NCBI GenBank assembly: GCA_025454715.1
Contig: JALONY010000029.1
Span: forward strand, 1 to 15,226
Direction of reading: 5' to 3'
Length of the DNA stretch: 15,226 nt
DNA from: Anaerolineae bacterium
GTDB taxonomy: Bacteria > Chloroflexota > Anaerolineae > Aggregatilineales > Phototrophicaceae
Position 1 is the stretch's first letter. Every line of letters starts with the position of its first letter. The position numbers and the translations under genes are program-made. The notes below the pieces were generated by a model. That model was not told where the DNA came from, made no database searches, and worked only from the letters and a program-made list of their open reading frames with translations. Of the stretch, positions 1-8,643 are shown one piece after another.

Positions 1-2
1 CT

Positions 3-755
<753 letters not shown>

Positions 756-759
756 GCCG

Positions 760-1839
760 ATGAGCGAACACGCCACCCCCAGCGCGCCCGCCGCGCCGCC
801 CGACCTGAGCGAGAGCCGTTTTCTGCGCGCTTGCCGCCGCCAGCCGGTCGATGCCATGCCGGTCTGGTTGATGCGCCAAGCCGGTCGCTACATGAGCGAA
901 TACCGCGCTCTGCGCGAGCGCTACGGCATTTTGGACATCATCAAAGCGCCCGAGCTGGCGCGAGAGGTCACACTCCAGCCGTTGGACGCCTTCGACCTCG
1001 ACGCCGCGATTTTGTTCTCCGACATCTTGTTGCCGTTGGAGGTGATGGGCTACGACCTCGCCTTCGTCAAAGGCGATGGGCCGGTGATTGGCAACCCGAC
1101 GCGCACGCTGGCCGATGTGGTGCGGCTGAAACAGCCCGACCTCGCCCGTGACCTCGGCTTTACGTTCGAGGCCATCCGCTTGATTCGCGAGGCGACCGAC
1201 CGGCGGGGCATCCCGCTGATTGGGTTCGCCGGTGCGCCGTTCACGTTGGCCAGCTACGCGGTCGAGGGCGGCGGCAGCAAAAACCGCGTGTTGGTCAAAT
1301 CGCTGATGTGGGGGCAACCCGAGACGTGGCACGCCCTGATGTCCCAATTGGCCGACGTGACCGGCCACTATTTGTTGATGCAAGCGCAGGCGGGCGCGCA
1401 CGCCCTTCAGGTGTTCGATAGCTGGGTGGGCGAGTTGTCGCCGGACGATTACCGCCGGTTCGTCATGCCTTATACCGCCCAAGCCATCGCCATCGCCCGT
1501 GGGGCGGGTGTGCCCATCATCCACTTCGGCACCGGCACCAGCAGCCTGTTGGAGCTGATGCGCGACGCGGGCGGCGACGTGATTGGCGTCGATTGGCGGA
1601 CGCCACTGGATGTTGCGCGCCAGCGGCTGGGCGACGGCGTGGCGACGCAAGGCAACCTCGACCCGGTGGCCTTGTTCGCGCCGTGGGAGAGCGTGCGCGA
1701 CCAAACGCGCCGCATCCTCGACTCGGTCAGGGGGCAGGCAGGCCACATCTTCAACCTCGGGCACGGCATCTTGCCCCAGACGCCGGTCGAGACCGTGCGC
1801 CGCTTGGTGGAGTTCGTCCATGATGACACCCGCGTTTGA
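760..1839 (+). CDS. hemE: Uroporphyrinogen III decarboxylase
   Basis: Decarboxylates the four acetate side chains of uroporphyrinogen III to give coproporphyrinogen III, in the cytosol and without a cofactor. The protein is 359 residues, normal for the family. Signature 1 is seen as PVWLMRQAGRY at about residues 34-44. The segment with the catalytic aspartate is FSDILLPLEVMGY, and signature 2 is GFAGAPFTLASYAVEGG. The ATG at 760 is preferred over the upstream in-frame ATG at 718 because a GAGGG ribosome-binding site (747-751) sits 8 nt before it and the upstream start would overlap hemB. The first 15 residues or so are Ala/Pro-rich and not conserved. The 3' end overlaps hemY by 20 nt. Nothing is missing or broken. 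Confidence 0.97.
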   Translation: MSEHATPSAPAAPPDLSESRFLRACRRQPVDAMPVWLMRQAGRYMSEYRALRERYGILDIIKAPELAREVTLQPLDAFDLDAAILFSDILLPLEVMGYDLAFVKGDGPVIGNPTRTLADVVRLKQPDLARDLGFTFEAIRLIREATDRRGIPLIGFAGAPFTLASYAVEGGGSKNRVLVKSLMWGQPETWHALMSQLADVTGHYLLMQAQAGAHALQVFDSWVGELSPDDYRRFVMPYTAQAIAIARGAGVPIIHFGTGTSSLLELMRDAGGDVIGVDWRTPLDVARQRLGDGVATQGNLDPVALFAPWESVRDQTRRILDSVRGQAGHIFNLGHGILPQTPVETVRRLVEFVHDDTRV

Positions 1840-3262
1840 GGCCGATGCCCCGCACGTCGTCATCGTCGGGGGCGGGGTGGCGGGCTTGGCCACCGCGTGG
1901 TTTTTGGAGCGGCAGGCCGATGAGGCGGGCGCGCCGGTGCGCGTGACCGTCTTGGAGGCGGGCGGGCGCTGGGGCGGCAAAGTCCAGACGGTGGCGCTGG
2001 AGGCCGACGGCCAACGCTTTTTAATCGAGGCGGGGCCGGACTCGTTTTTGACCCAGAAGCCGTGGGCGGTGCGCTTGGCGCGGGCGCTCGGCCTCGAGGC
2101 CGACCTCATCCCGATGCGCCCGCAAGCCGCGCCACTCAAGGTGCTGAGCGATGGGAGGCTGGTCGATTTGCCGGAGGGGGTGATGTTGCTCGCCCCGACG
2201 CGGCTTTGGCCGTTCGTGCGCTCCCCGTTGCTGTCATGGGCGGGCAAGCTGCGCGCCGCGCTGGATATGCTGTTGCCCGCCCGCCGTGGCGAGGATGACG
2301 AGAGCTTGGGGGCGTTCGTGCGGCGGCGCTTGGGCGGTGAGGTGCTGGAAAAAATCGCTGAGCCGCTGATGGCCGGAATCTACAACGCCGACGCCGACCG
2401 GCTGAGCCTGATGGCGACCTTCCCGCGCTTTCGCGAGGTCGAGCGCACGCACGGCAGCCTGATTCGTGGGTTGCGGCCAGCGGCGGGCAGCACGCCCAGC
2501 GGCGCGGCCTTCATGACCCTGCGCGATGGGGTGCAAGGCTTAACCGATGCGTTGGTGCGGCAGGTGCGCGCTGACCTATGCCTCGACGCGCCGGTCAGGT
2601 CGGTCGAATCGGACGGCGTGGGCGGGTATCGCGTCTGGCTGGCGGACGGTCAAGCTTTGACCGCCGATGCGGTGGTCTTGGCGTCACCGGCGGCGGCGAG
2701 TGCGCGCTTGCTGGGCGGCCTCGCGCCCGAGGCGGCGGCGTGTTTGCGCGGCTTTCGCACGGTCAGCACCGGCTCGGTGATGGTGGCCTACCGCGAGTCC
2801 GACGTGCCGCGCCCGTTGCGCGGGTCGGGCGCGGTCATCCCGACCGGTGAAGGCCGCCCGTTCAACGCCATCACGGTCGCGTCCAACAAGTTCGATGGGC
2901 GCGCACCGGCGGGGTATGTGCTGATGCGGGTGTTTTTCGGCGGGGCGCGCAGCCCGCAATCGCTGGCGCTCAGCGATGCGGCAGTGCTGGCGATGGTGCG
3001 CGCCGAATTGGCCGCGCTGTTGGGGGTGCAGGCCGCGCCGGTGTTGGAATATGTGGTGCGCTGGCCGGACTCCAGCCCACAATACGAGGTCGGGCATCTG
3101 GCGCAGGTCGAGGCCATCGAGCGGGCGTTGCCCAGCGGCGTCTGGCTGACCGGTAGCGCGTATCGCGGGGTCGGCTTGCCGGATTGTGTGCAGCAGGCCG
3201 AGCGCACCGCGTCGCAGGTTTGGGCGTGGGCTCATCAACGAGAGGGACGGGTTACGGTATGA
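1820..3262 (+). CDS. hemY: Protoporphyrinogen oxidase, FAD-dependent HemY type
   Basis: Flavoprotein of the HemY/PPOX amine-oxidase-like family (often labelled hemG in automatic annotation) that oxidises protoporphyrinogen IX to protoporphyrin IX using oxygen. In some lineages this family acts instead on coproporphyrinogen III, which cannot be told apart here. Length is 480 residues, typical of the family. The N-terminal FAD-binding Rossmann motif is [15 protein letters not shown], followed by the ribose-binding acidic residue in [13 protein letters not shown]. The substrate-pocket region includes [14 protein letters not shown]. The C-terminal FAD motif is [18 protein letters not shown] codons at 1820 and 1823 are both possible; GGAG at 1809-1812 fits either. 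The start lies inside hemE (20-nt overlap) and the stop forms an ATGA overlap with hemL, so expression is probably translationally coupled on both sides. Confidence 0.93.
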   Translation: MMTPAFEADAPHVVIVGGGVAGLATAWFLERQADEAGAPVRVTVLEAGGRWGGKVQTVALEADGQRFLIEAGPDSFLTQKPWAVRLARALGLEADLIPMRPQAAPLKVLSDGRLVDLPEGVMLLAPTRLWPFVRSPLLSWAGKLRAALDMLLPARRGEDDESLGAFVRRRLGGEVLEKIAEPLMAGIYNADADRLSLMATFPRFREVERTHGSLIRGLRPAAGSTPSGAAFMTLRDGVQGLTDALVRQVRADLCLDAPVRSVESDGVGGYRVWLADGQALTADAVVLASPAAASARLLGGLAPEAAACLRGFRTVSTGSVMVAYRESDVPRPLRGSGAVIPTGEGRPFNAITVASNKFDGRAPAGYVLMRVFFGGARSPQSLALSDAAVLAMVRAELAALLGVQAAPVLEYVVRWPDSSPQYEVGHLAQVEAIERALPSGVWLTGSAYRGVGLPDCVQQAERTASQVWAWAHQREGRVTV

Positions 3263-4519
3263 ACATCACGGAATCACAACGCTTGTTCGCCGAGGCGCAA
3301 GAAATCATCCCGGGCGGGGTCAACAGCCCGGTGCGGGCGTTCGGGAGCGTGGGCGGCACGCCGCGCTTCATCGCCCGTGGCAAGGGCGCACACATCTGGG
3401 ACGCCGACGGCCACCGCTACACCGATTACGTGTTGTCGTGGGGGCCGCTGATTTTGGGGCACGGCGGCCAACGGCACCAGCTACGGCGCGCCGACCGCGC
3501 TGGAGACGCGCCTCGCCCACACCGTCCGCGATATCATGCCCGCCGTCGAGATGATCCGCTTCGTCAACAGCGGCACCGAGGCGTGCATGAGCGCGTTGCG
3601 CTTGGCGCGGGCGTACACCGGACGCGAGAAAATCATCAAATTTACCGGCAATTATCACGGCCACGCCGATATGTTGCTGGTGCAGGCGGGCAGTGGGGTG
3701 GTCACGTTGGGCTTGCCCGACTCGCCCGGGGTGCCGCAGGGCGCGACCGAGCACACCCTGACCGCGCCGTATAACGACCTCGCGGCGGTGCGCGCCCTGT
3801 TCGACCGCCACCCCGACCAAATCGCGGGCGTCATCGTCGAGCCGATTGCGGCCAATATGGGCTTCGTGATGCCTGAGGGCGATTATCTGCACGCGCTGGC
3901 GGCCTTGTGCCGCGAGCGGGGCGCGCTGTTCATCCTCGACGAGGTGATGACCGGCTTTCGGGTGGCGTTGGGCGGGGCACAAGCCGCTTTTGGCCTCGCG
4001 CCCGACCTCGTGTGCCTCGGTAAGGTGATTGGCGGCGGCTTGCCGGTCGGGGCGTATGGCGGGCGGCGCGAGGTGATGCTGTCGGTGGCACCGGCGGGCA
4101 AGATGTACCAAGCGGGCACGTTGTCGGGCAACCCGTTGGCGATGTCGGCGGGCTTGGCCACGTTGGGCGGGCTACGGGCGGCGGGCGTGTTCGAGTCGAT
4201 CGTGCAGCGCACGACCGAGCTGGCCGACGGCTTGCGCGCCGTGTTCGAGCGGCGCGGGGTGCCCGCGCAGGTCGGGCAGGCCGGCACGATGTTCGGGTTT
4301 TACTTTTTGCGGCAGGCGGGCGCGGTCATCCGTGATTTCGAGAGCGCCAAGCAACACGCCGACACCGCGCTGTATGCGCGCTTCTTCCATGCGATGCTGG
4401 CGCGGGGGGTGTATTTTGCGCCCAGCCAGTTCGAGGCCGGTTTCGTCAGCGCGGCGCACACCGCCGACGACATCGCCCAGACGGTGGCGGCGGCTGACGC
4501 CGCGTTGGGGGAGGTGTAG
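3259..4519 (+). pseudogene. hemL: Glutamate-1-semialdehyde 2,1-aminomutase, disrupted by an internal frameshifting deletion
   Basis: HemL is a PLP enzyme that turns glutamate-1-semialdehyde into 5-aminolevulinate, the entry point of the C5 heme pathway. The first 68 residues read normally (start [14 protein letters not shown], with [14 protein letters not shown] and SWGPLILGH). After the His codon at 3460-3462 homology stops, and it resumes in another frame at 3464 with [17 protein letters not shown]. From there it is continuous to the TAG at 4517-4519. Against E. coli HemL about 11 codons (the NHP..AV segment) are absent, a net loss of about 32 nt. Adding 32 nt restores 430 residues, the usual length. 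As written, the ribosome would leave the correct frame and stop at 3774 (171 residues). Downstream parts are intact: FVNSGTEA, the Asp of [10 protein letters not shown], and the PLP lysine in [12 protein letters not shown] (codon 4022-4024). Whether this is a lesion or an assembly error is undecided. Confidence 0.9.
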
Positions 4520-4530
4520 GGGCGGCGGGT

Positions 4531-4576
4531 GTCCCTCATCCCCCCGTCCATCAGCGAGTCCCTCATCCCCCCGTCC
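4531..4576. repeat. Pair of 19-nt direct repeats after hemL
   Basis: The 19-mer GTCCCTCATCCCCCCGTCC occurs at 4531-4549 and again, identical, at 4558-4576, separated by 8 nt (27-nt period). It lies 11 nt beyond the hemL stop. C-rich CCCTCATCCCCC-type strings are, to my recollection, common dispersed intergenic repeats in Chloroflexota and cyanobacteria, but I could not check this. Two copies are not enough to call a CRISPR. Confidence 0.85.
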
Positions 4577-4603
4577 CCCTTCTCCCAAAATAGGCGAAGG
4601 GGG
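4575..4603. repeat. Imperfect inverted repeat (REP-like hairpin)
   Basis: The left arm CCCCCTTCTCC (4575-4585) pairs with the right arm GGCGAAGGGGG (4593-4603), with one mismatch (T4583/C4595) and a 7-nt loop. The left arm overlaps the end of the second 19-nt direct repeat, so the two probably belong to one dispersed intergenic repeat family. No T-run follows, so it is a poor terminator by itself, but it could stabilise the hem mRNA 3' end. Confidence 0.7.
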
Positions 4604-4625
4604 TGTGGAACGGGTCACAACCCAT

Positions 4626-4670
4626 AGGGGCGTGGCCTGCCGCGTCAGGGGCGTAGCGTGTTGCGCCCCT
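4626..4670. repeat. Two related palindromic units, one degenerate
   Basis: AGGGGCGTGGC at 4626-4636 and AGGGGCGTAGC at 4647-4657 differ at one base and are 21 nt apart. Each begins a palindromic unit. The first (4626-4646) keeps a short stem GGCGTGG/CTGCCGCGTC-like with wobbles and looks decayed. The second (4647-4670) forms a full hairpin and is listed separately as a terminator. This looks like a small intergenic palindromic repeat family; copy number elsewhere in the genome is unknown. Confidence 0.55.
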
Positions 4671-4684
4671 TTTGATTGTTTTGT
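4647..4684 (+). terminator. Probable rho-independent terminator of the hem operon
   Basis: The arms AGGGGCGTAG (4647-4656) and TTGCGCCCCT (4661-4670) form a 10-bp stem (two G-T wobbles) closed by a CGTG loop. It is followed by TTTGATTGTTTT. It lies about 130 nt after the hemL stop and before the next gene, where an operon end is expected. The U-tract is interrupted, so efficiency may be moderate. Confidence 0.65.
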
Positions 4685-4720
4685 GTTTGGCGGGTGGGGG
4701 TGCCGTTTCTTTTGTCGGGG

Positions 4721-4749
4721 TCGCCAAGCCACCGACCACCCCGCATAAT
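4721..4749 (+). promoter_or_regulatory. Possible sigma-70-type promoter for the ketosynthase gene
   Basis: TCGCCA (4721-4726, 4 of 6 matches to TTGACA) and CATAAT (4744-4749, 5 of 6 matches to TATAAT) are separated by exactly 17 nt. The pair lies downstream of the likely hem terminator and about 60 nt before the ATG at 4810. The intervening leader is unusually AT-rich for this window and contains GCGCGGTTT twice (4767-4775, 4777-4785). In a GC-rich genome such matches can arise by chance, and the sigma preference of this organism is unknown. Confidence 0.35.
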
Positions 4750-4809
4750 CGAAACCATAAAGAAAAGCGCGGTTTTGCGCGGTTTGTTGCCCCTATTAGA
4801 GATGCTTGT

Positions 4810-5817
4810 ATGACTGTTTCGATTGGCATTGCCGGTTTCGGCACCTTTTTCCCACCCGACATCCAGACCTCGGCAGACCTCGCGCCGTTGACCGGCATCC
4901 CCGAGGCGGTCTTGCGCGAGAAGATGGGCGTCATCCAGCGCCACGTCGCCGACGACAACCACACCGTGACCTTTATGGCGTCCGAGGCGGCCAAGCGCGC
5001 CATCGCCCAAGCCGGAATCGACCCGCGCCAGATTGGGCTGGTGATTTCGCACGGGAGCGAGCACAAAGACCACCTCGTCTGGAACGCGGCCTCGAAAATC
5101 ATGCACGAGGTCGGCGCGACCCACGCCTACGCCTTCGAGATGTACGCGCTGTGCGCCGGTGCGCCGATTGCGCTGCACACCGCCCGCGCCCTGATGCAGG
5201 CCGACCCGCGCCTCGACTATGTGTTGTTGGCGGCGGGCAGCCGCGAAAACGACCTGATTAACCTGCGTAACGAGCGCTCCCGCTTCATGGTCAACTTCGG
5301 GGCGGGCGGCGGGGCGTTGCTGTTGCGCCGCAACGCGACCGAGAACGTGTTGTTGGGCGCGGCGGCCATCACCGATGGCACATTGTCCGAGACGGTGGTG
5401 CTGACCGAGGCGGCGGTGGCCGACGGCACGCCCGAGGTGGTCGGCGAGGTGCGCGGGCGCTTGGACGTGACCGACCCGCAGTATATGGCTGACCGCTTGG
5501 GCGCGGTGTCGTTGCCCAATTTCGTCCGCGTGATTCGCGAGGCGGTCGAGCAGAGCGGCGCGAGCCTCGCGGATGTGCGGTTTTTGGGCATTACCCACAT
5601 GAAAAAATCGTTTTACCTCGAGATTCTGCACGCGGTCGGCTTGACCGCCGAGCAGTCGGTTTACCTCGACCATTACGGGCACGTGCAGAGCGTCGATCAG
5701 GCGCTGGCGCTGGAGCTTGGGCTGGCGCAGGGCAAAATCAAGGCCGGTGACCTCGTGGTGCTGGCGGGCGCGGGCACCGGTTATACGTGGAGCGCGGTGG
5801 CGTTGCGCTGGGGCTGA
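4810..5817 (+). CDS. Ketosynthase III-like (thiolase superfamily) protein, FabH-related
   Basis: A 335-residue cytosolic protein of the beta-ketoacyl-ACP synthase III fold. Members perform Claisen condensation of an acyl thioester with malonyl- or acyl-thioester, or in some branches acyl transfer. The nucleophilic cysteine is Cys115 in YALCAGAPIAL. The catalytic histidine is His263 in GITHMKKSF. In FabH the third active-site residue is an asparagine within an YGN motif. Here the aligned segment DHYGHVQSVD (His291) has histidine instead, so this is not housekeeping FabH. The C-terminal glycine-rich loop GAGTGYTWSAVALRW is intact. The ATG at 4810 is chosen because homology begins there (VSIGIAGFGTFFPP) and AGAG lies 8 nt upstream; the longer frame from a TTG at 4672 would run from inside the terminator. 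It leads a run of acyl-CoA genes, so a CoA-thioester substrate is likely. Substrate and product are unknown. Confidence 0.85.
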   Translation: MTVSIGIAGFGTFFPPDIQTSADLAPLTGIPEAVLREKMGVIQRHVADDNHTVTFMASEAAKRAIAQAGIDPRQIGLVISHGSEHKDHLVWNAASKIMHEVGATHAYAFEMYALCAGAPIALHTARALMQADPRLDYVLLAAGSRENDLINLRNERSRFMVNFGAGGGALLLRRNATENVLLGAAAITDGTLSETVVLTEAAVADGTPEVVGEVRGRLDVTDPQYMADRLGAVSLPNFVRVIREAVEQSGASLADVRFLGITHMKKSFYLEILHAVGLTAEQSVYLDHYGHVQSVDQALALELGLAQGKIKAGDLVVLAGAGTGYTWSAVALRWG

Positions 5818-5875
5818 ACACATCCCCAGTGCGTGGTGAAATAAATGTTTTTGGGCAAGAAAAAAGGCGTTACGG

Positions 5876-7444
5876 ATGACGATTTTTGCTTCGGACTGGA
5901 CGGCGTTTCACGCTGACCGCACCCCCGACAAGCTGGCGATGATTGACCAAGCCACCGGTCGGCAGTTCACCTATGCCGCGCTGGACGAGCGGGCGGCGCG
6001 CCTCGCCGCGTACCTGCGCGAGGTGTGGGGCGTGGCCAAAGGCGACCGCGTGGCGATTTTGGCCAAGAATTCGACCGAGTATTTCGAGGTGCAATTTGCA
6101 TGCATCAAGGTCGGGGCGTTGCTCTTGCCGCTCAATTGGCGCTTGGCCGAGCAAGAATTGCAGTTCATCTTGGCCGACTCGGGGGCGTTGGGCTTGGTCT
6201 ATGACGCCGAGTTCGCCGAGCGCGCCGACGCCTTGCTGCTCCCGACCTTGCAACATCGCTTGTGCATCGACACGCACGCCCCAGCCCCTGACGGCGCGGC
6301 GCGCTATGAGCACGTCATCGCCGAAAGCGCTGGGCGGGTGGCCTTAGACGGGCGCACGACCCATGACGACCCGCTGATGATCATGTACACGGCGGGCACG
6401 ACTGGACGCCCGAAAGGCGTGCTCATCACCCACGGGATGATGCTGTGGAACGCCGTCAACATCACCACCCCGACCGGCCTGAGCTGTGACAGCGTGTTTT
6501 ATGGCGTGTTGCCGACCTTTCACATCGGCGGGCTAAACCTGTACGCCAACCCTGTCTTGCACCTCGGCGGCACCAACTTGATCGCCCGCCAGTTCGACCC
6601 CGCGCTGGCACTGGCGACCCTCTCGGACGCGGCATTGGGCGTGTCGCACATGTTCGGCGTGCCGTCGATTTACCTGTTCATGAGCCAACACCCCGACTTC
6701 GAGGCCGCCGACCTGTCACGGGTGCGCTCGTGGGGGTGCGGCGGCGCACCGATGCCGGTGGCGGTCTTGGAGCGCTATGCGCGGCGCGGCATCGTGATTC
6801 AGCTTGGGTTTGGGATGACCGAGACCAGCCCGACCGTGTTCTTGATTGACCGGCGGCGGGCGCTGGGCAAGCCGACCTCGGTCGGCAAGCCGCTCCAGCA
6901 TACCCGCGTGCGCGTGGTGCGCGACGACTTCAGCGATGTGGCGGTCGGGGAGGTCGGCGAGGTGGTGGTGTGCGGCCCCAACGTCACCCCGGGCTATTGG
7001 CAACGCCCCGACGCCAACCGAGACAGCTTCACGGTCGATGCGGACGGTGCGCGCTGGCTGCACTCCGGCGATGCCGGAACGGTCGATGACGAGGGCTGCA
7101 TCTACATCGTTGACCGCTATAAAGACATGTACATCAGCGGCGGCGAAAACGTGTACCCCGCCGAGGTCGAGCAGGTGTTGTATCAAATCGAGGGGGTGGC
7201 CGAGGCCGCCGTGATTGGCGTGCCCGATGACAAATGGGGCGAGAGCGGCTTGGCGGTGCTGGTGGCCAAGGACGGCGCGGCGCTCGACCCCGATGCGGTG
7301 TTGGCCTATTGCCAGCGACATCTCGCCAAGTTCAAAGTCCCCAAGGCGGTGCGCCTGATTGAAGCGCTCCCGCGCAACGCCGCCGGAAAAGTGCTGAAGC
7401 GCGAATTGCGCGCCCAGTTTATCCCCGACGCCAAGCCGTCGTAA
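5876..7444 (+). CDS. Acyl-CoA ligase (AMP-forming, ANL superfamily), copy 1
   Basis: Activates a carboxylic acid with ATP to an acyl-adenylate and then to acyl-CoA. The 522-residue length is typical of medium/long-chain or aromatic acyl-CoA ligases. Motifs in order: the phosphate-binding loop YTAGTTGRPKGV (residues 171-182), the adenine/acyl motif GFGMTETSP (from residue 311), the ATP-ribose aspartate in HSGDAGTVDDEG, the hinge and CoA-tunnel segment DRYKDMYISGGENVYP, and the adenylation lysine Lys505 in AAGKVLKREL. AAAGG (5863-5867) lies 8 nt before the ATG. It follows the ketosynthase by 58 nt and precedes the hydrolase by 43 nt, so all three are probably co-transcribed. Paralogous to the ligase at 9138. 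Acid specificity cannot be read from sequence alone. Confidence 0.93.
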   Translation: MTIFASDWTAFHADRTPDKLAMIDQATGRQFTYAALDERAARLAAYLREVWGVAKGDRVAILAKNSTEYFEVQFACIKVGALLLPLNWRLAEQELQFILADSGALGLVYDAEFAERADALLLPTLQHRLCIDTHAPAPDGAARYEHVIAESAGRVALDGRTTHDDPLMIMYTAGTTGRPKGVLITHGMMLWNAVNITTPTGLSCDSVFYGVLPTFHIGGLNLYANPVLHLGGTNLIARQFDPALALATLSDAALGVSHMFGVPSIYLFMSQHPDFEAADLSRVRSWGCGGAPMPVAVLERYARRGIVIQLGFGMTETSPTVFLIDRRRALGKPTSVGKPLQHTRVRVVRDDFSDVAVGEVGEVVVCGPNVTPGYWQRPDANRDSFTVDADGARWLHSGDAGTVDDEGCIYIVDRYKDMYISGGENVYPAEVEQVLYQIEGVAEAAVIGVPDDKWGESGLAVLVAKDGAALDPDAVLAYCQRHLAKFKVPKAVRLIEALPRNAAGKVLKRELRAQFIPDAKPS

Positions 7445-7487
7445 GTTTGTTGCTCCCGTTAAAGAGACGAAAAAAAGGAAAAAAACC

Positions 7488-8558
7488 ATGTCCATCCCAA
7501 CCCTGCCCGGCATTACCGAAAAGACCTTGCAATCCAGCCGCCTGACCACCCGCGTCTTGTTCAGCGGCGATGACCACGGCGCGCCGGTGCTGTTCATCCA
7601 CGGCAACGCCTCGTCCGCGACCTATTGGGAAGAGACCATGCTGGCGTTGCCCGCCGGTTATCGCGGTATCGCGCATGACCAGCGCGGCTATGGCGGTGCC
7701 GACCGCGCCGCCAAAATCGACGCGACGCGGGGCATGGGCGACTTGGCCGATGACGCCTTCGCCTTGCTCGACGTGCTCAACATCAAACAGGCGCACGTGG
7801 TCGGCCACTCGATGGGCGGCTCGGTGATTTGGCGGATGATGCAAGACGCGCCGGAGCGCTTGCTGAGCGTGACGTTGGCCGCGCCCGGGTCGCCGTATGG
7901 CTTCGGCGGCACCAAGGGCGTGGACGGGCAATTGTGCAACCCCGACGGCGCGGGCAGCGGCGGCGGCATCGTCAACGCGACCTTTACCCAATTGATGGCG
8001 GCGGGTGACCGCAGCACCGACAACCCGCAAGCCTCGCCCCGCGTGGTGATGAACACGTTCTATTGGAAGCCGCCGTTCAAGCCCGCCCGCGAGGAAGAAT
8101 TGCTGTCGTCGTTGTTGTCGGAGCACGTCGGGCCGCAAGAGTACCCGGGCGATATGGTGCCGTCGCCGCATTGGCCGTTCGCCGCGCCGGGCAAGTTCGG
8201 CCCCGCCAACGCCCTCGCGCCGATTTACGCCGGTGACGTGGCGCGCTTGGCGCACATCTCGCCCAAGCCGCCGGTGCTGTGGGTGCGCGGCGCAGATGAT
8301 CAAATCGTCGGGGATATGTCGCTGTTCGACATGGGCACGCTGGGGGCGCTGGGCGCCATCCCGGGCTGGCCGGGCGCGGAGGCGTACCCGTCTCAGCCGA
8401 TGGTCGGGCAGACGCGGGCGGTTTTGGAGGCGTATGCGGCCAACGGCGGGCAGTTCGTCGAAATCGTGTTGCCCGAGACCGGCCACACCCCCTACATCGA
8501 AAAGCCCGCCGAGTTCAACGCGGCCTTTCACGCCCATCTGGCCAGCGCGCAAGGTTAG
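7488..8558 (+). CDS. Alpha/beta-hydrolase, serine nucleophile
   Basis: A 356-residue soluble alpha/beta-hydrolase, with no signal peptide, so cytosolic. The oxyanion motif HGN is at residues 38-40, the nucleophile elbow GHSMGGS puts Ser108 at the active site, the likely acid is Asp270 or Asp271 in RGADDQIVG, and the general base is His333 in PETGHTPYIEKP. The cap region between the elbow and the acid is long and glycine-rich (segment NPDGAGSGGG, then KPPFKPAREEELL). The triad suits an esterase, thioesterase or C-C hydrolase. Placed between two acyl-CoA ligases and a regulator, a thioester or ester substrate is a fair guess only. AAGGAA (7475-7480) sits 7 nt before the ATG in a strongly A-rich leader. 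Confidence 0.88.
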   Translation: MSIPTLPGITEKTLQSSRLTTRVLFSGDDHGAPVLFIHGNASSATYWEETMLALPAGYRGIAHDQRGYGGADRAAKIDATRGMGDLADDAFALLDVLNIKQAHVVGHSMGGSVIWRMMQDAPERLLSVTLAAPGSPYGFGGTKGVDGQLCNPDGAGSGGGIVNATFTQLMAAGDRSTDNPQASPRVVMNTFYWKPPFKPAREEELLSSLLSEHVGPQEYPGDMVPSPHWPFAAPGKFGPANALAPIYAGDVARLAHISPKPPVLWVRGADDQIVGDMSLFDMGTLGALGAIPGWPGAEAYPSQPMVGQTRAVLEAYAANGGQFVEIVLPETGHTPYIEKPAEFNAAFHAHLASAQG

Positions 8559-8589
8559 GGCGGCGCGGCGCGGTTCGGGCTATGCTTAG

Positions 8590-8614
8590 ACCCGTCGGGC
8601 GCGGCTCGGCGGGT
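8590..8614. promoter_or_regulatory. Strong hairpin upstream of the Lrp-type regulator gene
   Basis: ACCCGTCGGGC (8590-8600) pairs over 11 bp (two G-T wobbles) with GCTCGGCGGGT (8604-8614), leaving a 3-nt loop. It lies 31 nt after the hydrolase stop and 29 nt before the regulator's ATG. No U-tract follows, so a classical terminator is unlikely. It could be a processing or stability hairpin, a weak terminator, or, as DNA dyad symmetry, an autoregulatory site for the Lrp-type protein. Confidence 0.5.
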
Positions 8615-8643
8615 CGGGAGTCGGCTTTGAGGGGCGTGGGGTG

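Noticed and set aside
3440..3540. Programmed ribosomal frameshift in hemL
   Set aside because: A frameshift alone would not explain the absence of about 11 conserved residues, and no slippery heptamer with downstream structure is evident at the junction.
4531..4576. Minimal CRISPR array from the 19-nt direct repeats
   Set aside because: Only two copies, an 8-nt spacer, and no cas genes in the window.
4672..4809. Upstream TTG start extending the ketosynthase by 46 residues
   Set aside because: The extension would start inside the likely terminator, has no ribosome-binding site, and encodes non-homologous residues; family homology begins at the ATG at 4810.
4810..8558. Olefin-biosynthesis (OleABCD-like) cluster, given a ketosynthase III-like protein, an AMP-forming ligase and an alpha/beta-hydrolase together
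   Set aside because: OleB uses an Asp nucleophile while this hydrolase has Ser in GHSMGG, no OleD reductase is present, the ligase motifs are those of ordinary acyl-CoA ligases, and the ketosynthase lacks the Asn retained in OleA.
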